Shown piece after piece: positions 7,580 to 15,184 of a DNA stretch of 34,558 nt. A model generated the notes under the pieces. It saw only the letters and a program-made list of their open reading frames with translations. It ran no database searches and was not told the origin of the DNA. The stretch's first letter is position 1. Every line of letters begins with the position of its first letter. The stretch is from Candidatus Saccharimonadales bacterium (lineage in GTDB: Bacteria; Patescibacteriota; Saccharimonadia; Saccharimonadales; Saccharimonadaceae), in NCBI GenBank assembly GCA_030151825.1, contig JASLCP010000073.1, positions 1-34,558 of the forward strand. The letters run 5' to 3'. The position numbers and the translations under genes are program-made.

Positions 7580-9205
7580 ATGAATACAAAGATTACTCAG
7601 ATTATTGCCGAGCTGTTTGCGGTTGAGGTGACGGTCGATGTCAGTCGACCAGATGCACAGTTTGGTGATTATACGACGAACGTGGCGCTGCAACTGGCGG
7701 GCCGACTAGGTAAACCACCGCGCGAGATTGCCGAGCAATTAGCGAACGCCCTGCGCGACGAGTCTGATTTTTCTGAGGTGAGTGTGGCGGGCCCCGGCTT
7801 TATCAATATGACACTGACACCGCGTGCATTGCTTGCGCTGACGCGCCGCGAACCGCAGCGTGGTCGGGCGGGGCAATCGGTAGTAATTGAAACAAATAAC
7901 CCTAATCCGTTCAAGGCGATGCATATTGGGCACGCCATGAATTCGGTGTTGGCCGATACGATTGCCAACCTGTTAGCGGTTGATGGTGCACGGACCACAC
8001 GGGTGAGTTATCACGGTGATGTTGGACTGCATGTCGGTAAAAGCATGTATCGGCTATTGCAGTATATTGATGGAGACATCGAAAAATTGCGCCAGATTCC
8101 AGCAGATGAACGCAATACATTTATGAGCAAGATGTATGCCGAAGGCTCGGCGGCGTATCAAGAAGATGAGGCGGCGAAAGCCGAAATTGATGATCTGGCA
8201 CAGCAGTCGTTTGAGCCAAAAACGGAGCTGTATAAAGAAGTTTATACGCTGTGCAAGGATTGGAGTTTTGAGCAGATTGATGCATTGGTGGCGCGGCTAG
8301 GGAATGTGCCAACTACCGCGCGATTCTTAGAAAGCCTGGCCGATCCAAAGGGTGTCGCGACCGTCAAAGCACATACGCCCGAGGTGTTTCAGGAATCGAA
8401 CGGCGCCTACGTGTTTGAGGGTAGCAAGCACGGCAGTTTTGATAATGTGTTTGTGGGCAGCAATGGTCGCGGGTTGTACGCAGCGCGCGATTTGGGACTG
8501 ATGCAACTAAAGCAAGAGTTATTCCATCCGGACAAAAGCTATATTGTGACCGCCGAAGAGCAGCGTGATTATTTTAAGGGCGTGATTGCGGCGGCCGAAC
8601 TAGCACTACCAGAACTAAAAGGCGTAACGGTGAATATTCCGCACGGGACGGTCAAGCTGAGCACTGGCAAAATGAGTAGTCGTAATGGCGATGTGCTGGA
8701 AATATCATGGCTATTTGATCAATTCAAGGCAGCGATAAAAGAGCGCGGTGGTGAGCCAGCCGACGAGATTGCGGCGGGGGCGATGCGCTATCAATTCCTT
8801 AAAGTGAAAATCGGCAGCGATGTGATTTTTGATGTCAACGAAGCGGTCAGTCTAACGGGTAATACCGGTAGTTATTTGCAGTATGCACATGCTCGAGCAC
8901 GGCGGATTTTGGAAAAGGTTAACGGTGTGACGATGCCGAGCGACGTGCACGATGAGGATCGATTGTTGGTGCGAAAACTGGGTGAATACACCGAAATTGT
9001 TGATCTAGCGAAACGGACATTAGAGCCGCATCATATTTGTACCTATTTGTTTGAATTGGCGCAGGAATTTAATCGTTATTACGAAAAGCAGCAAGTCGTC
9101 GGCAGCGACAAAGAGGCGCATCGAGCAGGACTGGTGGCGCTGTACGCTGACACGCTACGAGCAGGGTTGGTGATTTTGGGCATTGATGCTCCCGAAAAAA
9201 TGTAG
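7580..9205 (+). CDS. argS: Arginyl-tRNA synthetase
   Basis: Charges tRNA-Arg. This class I synthetase has the HIGH motif at residues 115-118 (NPNPFKAMHIGHA) and a KMSKS-equivalent KMSSR near residue 363, as in many ArgRS. The N-terminal add-1 tRNA-recognition domain (FGDYTTNVAL) and the C-terminal helical DALR anticodon-binding domain (ending around NRYYEKQQV) are present. At 541 aa it is full length. The start lies 8 nt after a TATACT box without an SD, consistent with leaderless initiation. A rho-independent terminator lies 120 bp downstream. Confidence 0.97.
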   Translation: MNTKITQIIAELFAVEVTVDVSRPDAQFGDYTTNVALQLAGRLGKPPREIAEQLANALRDESDFSEVSVAGPGFINMTLTPRALLALTRREPQRGRAGQSVVIETNNPNPFKAMHIGHAMNSVLADTIANLLAVDGARTTRVSYHGDVGLHVGKSMYRLLQYIDGDIEKLRQIPADERNTFMSKMYAEGSAAYQEDEAAKAEIDDLAQQSFEPKTELYKEVYTLCKDWSFEQIDALVARLGNVPTTARFLESLADPKGVATVKAHTPEVFQESNGAYVFEGSKHGSFDNVFVGSNGRGLYAARDLGLMQLKQELFHPDKSYIVTAEEQRDYFKGVIAAAELALPELKGVTVNIPHGTVKLSTGKMSSRNGDVLEISWLFDQFKAAIKERGGEPADEIAAGAMRYQFLKVKIGSDVIFDVNEAVSLTGNTGSYLQYAHARARRILEKVNGVTMPSDVHDEDRLLVRKLGEYTEIVDLAKRTLEPHHICTYLFELAQEFNRYYEKQQVVGSDKEAHRAGLVALYADTLRAGLVILGIDAPEKM

Positions 9206-9325
9206 TAGGGTAGAGACATGGGAATCACCAACAGCTATGTCATGATGAACGTATGGTGCCGTTTTGGCCTCTTTCTTCGTGACGTTTCGGCGTGGTAGAT
9301 TTCTGACATTTTTGCAGCAACCCTT

Positions 9326-9350
9326 CCCGCCGAAGCATCGGCGGGATTTT
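9326..9350 (+). terminator. Rho-independent terminator after argS
   Basis: Stem CCCGCCGA / TCGGCGGG with an AGCA loop, followed by ATTTTGTTG. It lies in the 205-bp gap between argS and the gene at 9411. The gap also holds a 26-codon open frame (9218-9298) without a good SD. Confidence 0.8.
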
Positions 9351-9410
9351 GTTGTAAGGATGAGCCGACAAAGTCTAGGTGGCACCTAGCGCACATTACA
9401 AGGAGGAGAA

Positions 9411-9716
9411 ATGGCCGATCAACGGCTGAAAGACCAGTTGGTGCGGGCACTGTGCAATCAGGGTCCGATTGTGTCCGATGCTGCATCGGTCACTGACCTG
9501 AAAATCCAGGCAGGGCTTGATTGCTCGAACACAGCGTTCAGTAGTGCACTGGCGGCAGCGATCGAGGAGCATCTGGTGGTACGTCGTCGTCGACTTGCCG
9601 AAGGGCTTGGCGATGATGACCATCGCCCAATTCGTCTGGAGGCAACGCGACACGCAGAAAGCTGCTACATGCGAGCACCAAATGAGCGCTCGTCGTACTT
9701 CGCCGCGGTACGCTAA
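9411..9716 (+). CDS. Small protein with a winged-helix-like N-terminus
   Basis: A 101-aa protein. Residues ~5-60 (LVRALCNQGPIV, then VTDLKIQAGLDCSNTAFSSAL, then EEHLVVRRRR, shown in pieces) have the helix-turn-helix-plus-wing rhythm of a small winged-helix DNA-binding domain, with a basic wing. This is a pattern match and not a family assignment. The C-terminal 40 residues are basic and unstructured. The start has the strongest SD in the window (AAGGAGGAG, 9400-9408). A perfect 18-bp hairpin follows the stop. It may be a transcriptional regulator. No promoter is obvious within the gap after the argS terminator. Confidence 0.65.
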   Translation: MADQRLKDQLVRALCNQGPIVSDAASVTDLKIQAGLDCSNTAFSSALAAAIEEHLVVRRRRLAEGLGDDDHRPIRLEATRHAESCYMRAPNERSSYFAAVR

Positions 9717-9721
9717 TCGTA

Positions 9722-9765
9722 CTCAGGACAGTCTATCGGTGTTATTGCCGATAGACTGTCCTGAG
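9722..9765 (+). terminator. 18-bp perfect hairpin
   Basis: An 18-bp perfect inverted repeat (arms 9722-9739 and 9748-9765) with an 8-nt loop begins six bases after the preceding gene's stop. No U-tract follows (acggcttctcc). It is likely a transcription end or an RNA-stabilising structure. Confidence 0.7.
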
Positions 9766-9795
9766 ACGGCTTCTCCTCCTCATTTTCTTGTATGG

Positions 9796-9801
9796 TATAC
9801 T
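9796..9801 (+). promoter_or_regulatory. -10 box of mscL
   Basis: GG-TATACT lies 21 nt before the ATG at 9823 and 45 nt before the ATG at 9847. This mRNA therefore has a real leader. Confidence 0.55.
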
Positions 9802-9846
9802 TTTTGGTAATAGTAAATAGTCATGGGTGCGGAGCAAAGGACGGAT

Positions 9847-10281
9847 ATGGCAACAAAAGAGGCAGGAAAGAAAAAATCAGTTGCAAGTGCGAAAGCAAAG
9901 GCGAGTGCAGTAAGAGAGCGTGCTGCAGTGGCTCGCACAAAGGCGCGTGCCGCAAGTAAGGGTCATGCGGGTGGATTCGCGGTATTTATTCGCGAGCAAG
10001 GTGTGATTGGCCTGGCGGTTGGTTTGGCGATTGGTGCTGCAGCTGGCTCGACCGTCAAGACATTGGTTGAAGGCTTTATTACGCCAGTAGTGCAGTTTAT
10101 TGTTGGGTCGCAAAAAGGGCTCGAAGAAGCGGTTTGGCACATTGATCTATGGGGCCGTACGGCTGATTTTAAGTGGGGCGCGTTTGTTTCGTCGGCAATT
10201 ACATTGGTAGCGACAGCATTTGTGATCTACTTGATTGTTCACTTTGCAAAACTGGATCGATTGGATAAAAAGAAAGACTAA
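9847..10281 (+). CDS. mscL: Large-conductance mechanosensitive channel
   Basis: Forms a homopentameric pore that opens under membrane tension and protects against osmotic downshock. After a basic Ala/Lys-rich N-terminal extension of about 40 residues comes the MscL core: FIREQGVIGLAVGLAIGAAA (TM1 with the Gly/Ala-rich pore helix), a loop containing WHIDLWG, then TM2 (AFVSSAITLVATAFVIYLIV) and a basic tail. I prefer ATG 9847 because AAAGG lies 6 nt upstream. ATG 9823 would add eight residues without an SD. The gene converges on the DUF916-like gene, and the two stop codons overlap in the 4-bp sequence CTAA (10278-10281). Confidence 0.9.
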   Translation: MATKEAGKKKSVASAKAKASAVRERAAVARTKARAASKGHAGGFAVFIREQGVIGLAVGLAIGAAAGSTVKTLVEGFITPVVQFIVGSQKGLEEAVWHIDLWGRTADFKWGAFVSSAITLVATAFVIYLIVHFAKLDRLDKKKD

Positions 10282-11225
10282 ACTTTCTTGTTCGCAGACG
10301 ACACGTCGGGCTGTGTGGACCCGGCGTGTTTTTTGTGGCGATAGTGATTGCGCAGTATGATGATGCACCAGGTAGCGATCAGAATGAGTGTCAGTAATGC
10401 GAGAAGTACCACGAAAATGAGTAGCGGCGACATGACAATCATGACTGACTGCGTTGTGTCGGTTTGCTTAAGATAGGCCACGGTTTGTGTGACGCGGTAC
10501 ATATGAAACAGGCTGTTGTCATCCTGCCACGGCAACTCGACTAATCGGGTTGTTGCCGGAAGGACGGGTTTGGTAAGACTATAGGAATAGAGTTGCTTTT
10601 TGGAAAAGTAGTCGTTGACAGTCAGTGTTGAAGTAGCCTTGAAATCAACGTTGCCAGTGTTGGTAATACGGGCCTGCATTGTATAGCTGGCAGTGGGGGT
10701 GATGCGCTGAGGAGTGCTGCTGGTTGACGATCCTTTGTAGGTTGTTTTTCCCTTAGCATGCGCATAGATAATCATGCCAACACGTTTTTTGGTGATGAGA
10801 TTATCGTCGTTTTTTTCGCCTGTTGTTTCGGCAAATATAGTTGCGTATTGTCCACCATCTGGCAGACTAGCGGGGGTAGTGATAACGTAGGGAGCGGAAA
10901 CTTGTTTGCCTGGGTCGAGATGGTAGACCACCTCAGGAAAGGAAATCCAGCGGCGAAGTTGTTGTTGCGGGGCATCTCCGTCAAAGAGCGGAACATATCG
11001 TTCATTGGCAACGGTGTACGGTCGGGCGTAGAGCGAAAAAGTCAGGGAACGCGTGCCGCTATTATATATAACGAGTGTTTTTTCATAGCGGTTATTTGGC
11101 TCGAGGGAAAGCTCTTCGCTGATGGGCGACATCGTGATTTGCGTTTCGTCTTTGGCGTGCGCAGCGGGCGACAAAATACCAACAGTCATCAGCAGCACGA
11201 GAGGGAGAAGAAGAAAGCGTTTCAT
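10278..11225 (-). CDS. DUF916-like secreted, membrane-anchored protein (first copy)
   Basis: A 315-aa envelope protein. It has an N-terminal signal peptide (hydrophobic core LLLPLVLLMTVGIL, cleavage near AHA-KD) and two Ig-like beta domains. One C-terminal transmembrane helix (around LLIFVVLLALLTLILIATW) is followed by a basic cytoplasmic tail. It is clearly homologous to the protein at 23169-24077: both share SP(I/V)S near the N-terminus, an ARPY/SRPY motif, PGG- or DGGxY plus FAET, KKRVGM(I/L)(I/L)Y, and ITNTGN/VKNTGN. This is the organisation of DUF916/WxL-interacting proteins of Firmicutes, which have an extracellular domain and a C-terminal TM. The start at 11225 lies 10 nt after a minus-strand TATAAT. 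It converges on mscL. Confidence 0.82.
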   Translation of the reverse strand: MKRFLLLPLVLLMTVGILSPAAHAKDETQITMSPISEELSLEPNNRYEKTLVIYNSGTRSLTFSLYARPYTVANERYVPLFDGDAPQQQLRRWISFPEVVYHLDPGKQVSAPYVITTPASLPDGGQYATIFAETTGEKNDDNLITKKRVGMIIYAHAKGKTTYKGSSTSSTPQRITPTASYTMQARITNTGNVDFKATSTLTVNDYFSKKQLYSYSLTKPVLPATTRLVELPWQDDNSLFHMYRVTQTVAYLKQTDTTQSVMIVMSPLLIFVVLLALLTLILIATWCIIILRNHYRHKKHAGSTQPDVSSANKKV

Positions 11226-11235
11226 ACTGTCTATG

Positions 11236-11281
11236 ATTATACGGGAATGGCCGATGAGGCACAAAGCGGAAGGCGTATAAT
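11236..11281. promoter_or_regulatory. Divergent pair of -10 boxes (DUF916-like gene and msrB)
   Basis: Minus-strand TATAAT at 11236-11241 is 10 nt from the DUF916-like start. Plus-strand TATAAT at 11276-11281 is 7 nt from the msrB start. The whole divergent control region is about 60 bp. Confidence 0.6.
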
Positions 11282-11288
11282 AGATAGT

Positions 11289-11690
11289 ATGAAGGATGAT
11301 GCACAGTGGAAACAGCAACTGACGCCCGAGCAGTACCAAGTACTGCGCGAAAAGGCGACCGAAGCACCATTTAGCGGTGAGTATGATAGTGTATTTGACC
11401 CGGGGACGTACGCCTGCGCAGCATGTGGGAGCCAGTTGTTTTCGAGTGAGCAAAAATTTGATGCGCGGTGCGGTTGGCCAAGTTTTTATGATGCAGTGCC
11501 TGGGTCGGTGGTGTTTACGACTGACGACAGCCATGGCATGATTCGTACAGAGGTGACATGTGCAAAGTGCGGTGGACATCTGGGGCATATATTTGAAGGC
11601 GAAGGCTTTGATACGCCGACTGATCAGCGCTATTGTATTAATTCGCTGAGTTTGCAGTTTACACCAAGCAAGCCGCATGCGGTATACTAG
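11289..11690 (+). CDS. msrB: Peptide-methionine (R)-S-oxide reductase
   Basis: Reduces methionine-R-sulfoxide in oxidised proteins. The 133-aa protein has both zinc CxxC pairs (CAAC and CAKC), RCGWPSF, the GGHLGH segment and the catalytic RYCINS. The open frame extends far upstream, but the ATG at 11289 gives the usual MsrB length and lies 7 nt after a TATAAT, so it is taken as a leaderless start. Its last codons (GGTATACTAG) contain the -10 box of the next gene, orn. Confidence 0.95.
   Translation: MKDDAQWKQQLTPEQYQVLREKATEAPFSGEYDSVFDPGTYACAACGSQLFSSEQKFDARCGWPSFYDAVPGSVVFTTDDSHGMIRTEVTCAKCGGHLGHIFEGEGFDTPTDQRYCINSLSLQFTPSKPHAVY
11683..11688 (+). promoter_or_regulatory. -10 box of orn embedded in the end of msrB
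   Basis: TATACT overlaps the final codons of msrB and ends 7 nt before the orn ATG at 11696. Confidence 0.55.
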
Positions 11691-11695
11691 ACCAT

Positions 11696-12232
11696 ATGAC
11701 AAAAAAAGCTACAGTACTCTGGGTGGATCTAGAGATGACCGGCCTCGATCCGAACGAGGATCGAATACTTGAAGTTGCGGCGATTGCGACCGATTGGGAT
11801 TTTAAAGAAATAGCGACGTATGAAGCGGTAGTAAAAGTATCTGACGAGCTGCTGGCAACTCGTATGGTTGGCGAGTTTTGGGACAAGTACGCGCATGTTC
11901 GTGAGGCATTGGTGGCGCAGAATACCAACGGTGAGACGCCAAATGATGTTGAGCAAGCGCTGCTGGCGTTTTTGAATGAACATTTTGATACCGAAAAGAA
12001 AGTGATACTGGCGGGTAATTCGATTCATCAGGACCGCAAGTTTATTGATAATGAGTGGCCGCAGTTGAGTGAAAAGTTACATTATCGAATGCTTGATGTG
12101 ACGGCGTGGAAAGTGGTGATGGAAGGTAAGTACAGAAAACGCTTTGTTAAACCCGAGGCCCATCGAGCACTTGAGGACATTCGTGGCAGTATCGAAGAAT
12201 TGCAGTATTATCTAAAGAAGGTACGCGTATGA
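11696..12232 (+). CDS. orn: Oligoribonuclease
   Basis: A DEDD-family 3'-5' exonuclease that degrades nano-RNA (2-5 nt) to mononucleotides. The motifs are VDLEMTGLD (ExoI, D and E), GNSIHQDRKFI (ExoII) and HRALEDIRGS (ExoIII, His plus Asp). Its 178 aa is the family norm. It has its own -10 box inside msrB. Its TGA stop overlaps the next start in an ATGA, so the YjbR-like gene is translationally coupled. Orn is classically proteobacterial/actinobacterial. The DHH-like protein at 27308 is the alternative nano-RNase family but looks degenerate. Confidence 0.95.
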   Translation: MTKKATVLWVDLEMTGLDPNEDRILEVAAIATDWDFKEIATYEAVVKVSDELLATRMVGEFWDKYAHVREALVAQNTNGETPNDVEQALLAFLNEHFDTEKKVILAGNSIHQDRKFIDNEWPQLSEKLHYRMLDVTAWKVVMEGKYRKRFVKPEAHRALEDIRGSIEELQYYLKKVRV

Positions 12233-12564
12233 CCCATAAAGAGTTTGAAGATTTTATATTACAGTTTCCAAAAACGTGGCTTGATTATCCATTTGGTGAA
12301 GGCACGGCTGTTTATAAGTACGGTAACAAACCGGATGGCAAAATTGTCGCAATCGTTGCCGAGGGTAGTAAACCTCTGCGGGTGAGTTTGAAGTGTGATC
12401 CAAAACTTGCCGAGAACTTACGTGAAAAATACGAAAGCGTGCTGCCAGGGTATCATCTGAACAAAAAACACTGGAATACGATTATTTGTAGCGGTCAATT
12501 GACTGATGATGAGGTGTTCGACTTGGCACGACTGAGCTATAACTTGGTTGCGGAAAGCGTCTAG
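12229..12564 (+). CDS. MmcQ/YjbR family (CyaY-like fold) protein
   Basis: A 111-aa protein of the MmcQ/YjbR (DUF419) family. Recognisable features are the start TxxEFEDFILQFPKT, LDYPFGEG, a central LRVSLKCDP strand, and the end HLNKKHWNTI followed by a helix. Family members have a CyaY-like DNA-binding-type fold, but their function is unsettled. The start overlaps the orn stop by 4 bp. The gene converges on 12561-13343, and the two genes share the palindromic stop CTAG (12561-12564). Confidence 0.9.
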   Translation: MTHKEFEDFILQFPKTWLDYPFGEGTAVYKYGNKPDGKIVAIVAEGSKPLRVSLKCDPKLAENLREKYESVLPGYHLNKKHWNTIICSGQLTDDEVFDLARLSYNLVAESV

Positions 12565-13343
12565 AGACTATCGTCAAAGTCAGCAAAGGCTTTTTGTACT
12601 GGAACAAGATTGGCGATTGAACGTTTGGCGTAGTCACGAATGGCAACTTCTTGCGATTTTTTACTCATTTTGGTGTATTCGGTGATGAGGAGCTGGGCTT
12701 GGTAGGCCATCTCGCGGGCATAGACGCGGTCGAGACTAGCATTCAAACGAGCATCGTCGAATTTTTGGGTTAATTCTGTTGTTTTAGCTTTTTCGGCGGC
12801 GATCATCTTTTTGTCGATTTTATTTTTCTTCACTTCTGCTTGAGTCAATAAATCCCAGCCATCTTTATTGGCGTTGGCAATCCATATTTGATAGTTACTA
12901 TTAGTGGCAAGTAGTTTACTACTTTTGAGGTTTTTTTGCGTTGATTTGGTGATGCGCTGCATGTTTTCGAGTCGTGTCACGATCATCTCAAGATCCCCGG
13001 TGCGTTTTTGGTTACCGGCCGATGCAATAAAGCTGACGGTCAATACAAGAATAACGCCAAGGACAATCACGGCTTTGCCGAACATGCCGCTAAGGAAATT
13101 GGCGCGTGGCGGCGGTGGCGCAATTTGATCGAGATAGTCGACGGCGTAGGTAGTCGGGCCAGGTTGTGGGCCAATGGTTGATGATGAGTGCGGCTGTTGC
13201 TGCAGCGGTTGCGGCGCGGCAACGTAGGGTTGTGGCTGTTGTGGTTGGCCGCCATAAACCCCCCCACTCTGCGGTGGTGGTCCCACAGGTTGCGGCGGCG
13301 TGGCAGGGGTGCCTTGCGGCTGAGGTTGATCGTTTGGATTCAT
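12561..13343 (-). CDS. Single-pass membrane protein with Pro/Gln-rich N-terminus, unknown
   Basis: A 260-aa protein that I do not recognise. Residues 1-80 are low-complexity Pro/Gln/Gly, apparently cytoplasmic. A transmembrane helix spans about 90-108 (AVIVLGVILVLTVSFIASAG). Residues 115-260 are predicted to be a mostly helical, charged, coiled-coil-prone outer domain (for example TRLENMQRITKSTQKNLKSS). A periplasmic or surface structural role is a guess. It converges on the YjbR-like gene and shares the stop sequence CTAG with it. Confidence 0.78.
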   Translation of the reverse strand: MNPNDQPQPQGTPATPPQPVGPPPQSGGVYGGQPQQPQPYVAAPQPLQQQPHSSSTIGPQPGPTTYAVDYLDQIAPPPPRANFLSGMFGKAVIVLGVILVLTVSFIASAGNQKRTGDLEMIVTRLENMQRITKSTQKNLKSSKLLATNSNYQIWIANANKDGWDLLTQAEVKKNKIDKKMIAAEKAKTTELTQKFDDARLNASLDRVYAREMAYQAQLLITEYTKMSKKSQEVAIRDYAKRSIANLVPVQKAFADFDDSL

Positions 13344-13417
13344 TTGTCTTTTATTTAAGCATAATAGGGATGATTTGAATAGACTATTCCAGGATAGTAA
13401 ATGGGGATAAACAGAGG

Positions 13418-13423
13418 TATACT
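13418..13423 (+). promoter_or_regulatory. -10 box of dnaG (leaderless)
   Basis: GG-TATACT-AG ends 6 nt before the ATG at 13430. No -35 is recognisable. Confidence 0.6.
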
Positions 13424-13429
13424 AGTAAC

Positions 13430-15184
13430 ATGCAGGACGCAAAAGAGGAAGTACGTGCTCGGCTGAATATCGAGGATGTCATTGGTGAGTACGTCCAACT
13501 GAAGCGTGCCGGTCGGAGTTTTAAGGGACTCAGCCCGTTTAGTGGTGAAAAAACGCCGAGCTTTTTTGTTAGCCCAGACAAACATATCTGGCATGATTTT
13601 TCGTCGAATAAAGGTGGTGATGTCTTTGCGTTTGTGATGGAGGTCGAGGGAATGGACTTTCGTCAGGCGCTGGAGCATTTGGCACGAAAAGCTGGTGTTG
13701 ATTTGAGCTTGTACCAAAGTAAGGGAAATCAGCAGCTGGCTGAACGAAAAAAGCGGCTATTTGCCGTTAATGACCTGGCGGCAACGTATTATCAGCAAAG
13801 CTTGCTGCAAAACCAGCATGCACTGGAGTATGTGTTTAAAAAGCGTGGTTTGAGTAAAGCGGTGGTGTCCGATTTTCGAATTGGGTATGCACCGACCAGT
13901 GGGGATGCCCTGGTACAATTTTTGTTCAAAAAAGGCTTTAGCAAAAAAGAGTTATCTGAAAGCGGCCTGGTCAACCGATTTGGCGGCGACTTGTTTCGTG
14001 GGCGCATGATGATTCCGTTGATGGATGGAACGGGACAAGTCATTGGCTTTACGGCGCGCGTGATTAGTGACGCCGACGCTAAGGCACCAAAATATCTGAA
14101 CACACCCGAAACGCTGCTATATAACAAAAGTCGTCATGTATTTGGTCTATCACAAGCGAAGGAGGCGATACGCACTCATGATTATAGTGTGATTGTCGAG
14201 GGGAATCTGGATGTTGTCAGTAGCCACCAAGCGGGTATCAAACAAGTGGTCGCGACAGCTGGTACAGCGATGACTGAATACCACGTACGAGCGTTGGCGC
14301 GTCTGAGCGGTAAGGTGAAATTGGCGTTTGATGGTGACAAAGCTGGTATAGCGGCGACCGAACGAGCGATTCCGATTGCGCAAGAAGTTGGCGTTGATAT
14401 GACAGTGGTGACGCTACCGGATGGCGCCAAGGACCCTGACGAGTTGATTCAGCAAGGCGTCGAACTGTGGCAGCAAGCGCTTGATCGGGCGCTCCCAGTG
14501 GTTGAGTGGATTTTGGATCAGTATTCGGCGCGTGAAGATATGACGACGGCTGCAGGTAAGCGTGCGTTTACAACGGCGGGACTAGCGGTAGTGCGGACAC
14601 TTCGCGATCCAGTTGAGCAAGAATTTTATCTCAAAGAAATCGCCAAGCGTGCCGATACGGGACTGGAAACGCTGAACCGAAAAATGGCGCAGCCCGATAC
14701 GGCGAAGAAAGAGGAAAAGCCGCTAAAACGTGTGGTGGCGACACCATCTCCGGCCGTCGTGATGCACCGCGACAAAAATATCGACGCTTTGTTTACGGCG
14801 GCGCTGCTTGATGTGAATGTGCAAGCTATTGTTGGGTCGCTTGATCCGGCTATTTTTCCCTCTGAGGCGGGGCGAGCGTTGGCATCATATTTTGCTACGC
14901 ATCCTCGCGAGCCAATCGAGTCGGTTCCTGATGCTTTGCAAAGATACGAAAAGTATGTCACAATGGTGTTACTAAATCCCGATATCGACAAGCTTGAGTG
15001 GAGCGAACAAAATCGTATAAATACCGCTCATGACGTGATACGGTCATTACAAGCAAACTACCAAAAAACGGAAACAAAAGAAGATTTGATACGTAAAGAA
15101 GCAGAGGCACGAGCGCGCGGCGATGACGCAGCGGCGAATGACATATTGCTACAAATTAACCAGATTATACGAGGAGAAAAGTAA
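13430..15184 (+). CDS. dnaG: DNA primase with a zinc-less N-terminal domain
   Basis: Synthesises RNA primers at the fork. The order is an N-terminal CHC2-type domain (1-100), a Toprim core (IVEGNLDVVSSHQAG near residue 255, and FDGDKAG), and a helical C-terminal helicase-interaction region. It is 584 aa. All four usual zinc ligands of the CHC2 domain are replaced: GLSPFSGEKTPSF carries S35 and S38 where family members have Cys and His, and WHDFSSNKGGD carries D56 and S59 for the two Cys. The domain otherwise keeps its shape (EKTPSF, GGDVFAFVME). The last base of the TAA stop is the first base of rpoD's ATG. Confidence 0.95.
   Translation: MQDAKEEVRARLNIEDVIGEYVQLKRAGRSFKGLSPFSGEKTPSFFVSPDKHIWHDFSSNKGGDVFAFVMEVEGMDFRQALEHLARKAGVDLSLYQSKGNQQLAERKKRLFAVNDLAATYYQQSLLQNQHALEYVFKKRGLSKAVVSDFRIGYAPTSGDALVQFLFKKGFSKKELSESGLVNRFGGDLFRGRMMIPLMDGTGQVIGFTARVISDADAKAPKYLNTPETLLYNKSRHVFGLSQAKEAIRTHDYSVIVEGNLDVVSSHQAGIKQVVATAGTAMTEYHVRALARLSGKVKLAFDGDKAGIAATERAIPIAQEVGVDMTVVTLPDGAKDPDELIQQGVELWQQALDRALPVVEWILDQYSAREDMTTAAGKRAFTTAGLAVVRTLRDPVEQEFYLKEIAKRADTGLETLNRKMAQPDTAKKEEKPLKRVVATPSPAVVMHRDKNIDALFTAALLDVNVQAIVGSLDPAIFPSEAGRALASYFATHPREPIESVPDALQRYEKYVTMVLLNPDIDKLEWSEQNRINTAHDVIRSLQANYQKTETKEDLIRKEAEARARGDDAAANDILLQINQIIRGEK

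Noticed and set aside
10758..11288. 5' extension of the msrB frame
   Set aside because: It overlaps the DUF916-like gene on the other strand, and the MsrB family start is at 11289, right after a TATAAT box.
11226..11702. 5' extension of the DUF916-like minus frame
   Set aside because: It lies antisense to msrB. The signal peptide begins at 11225, and a -10 box is placed for that start.
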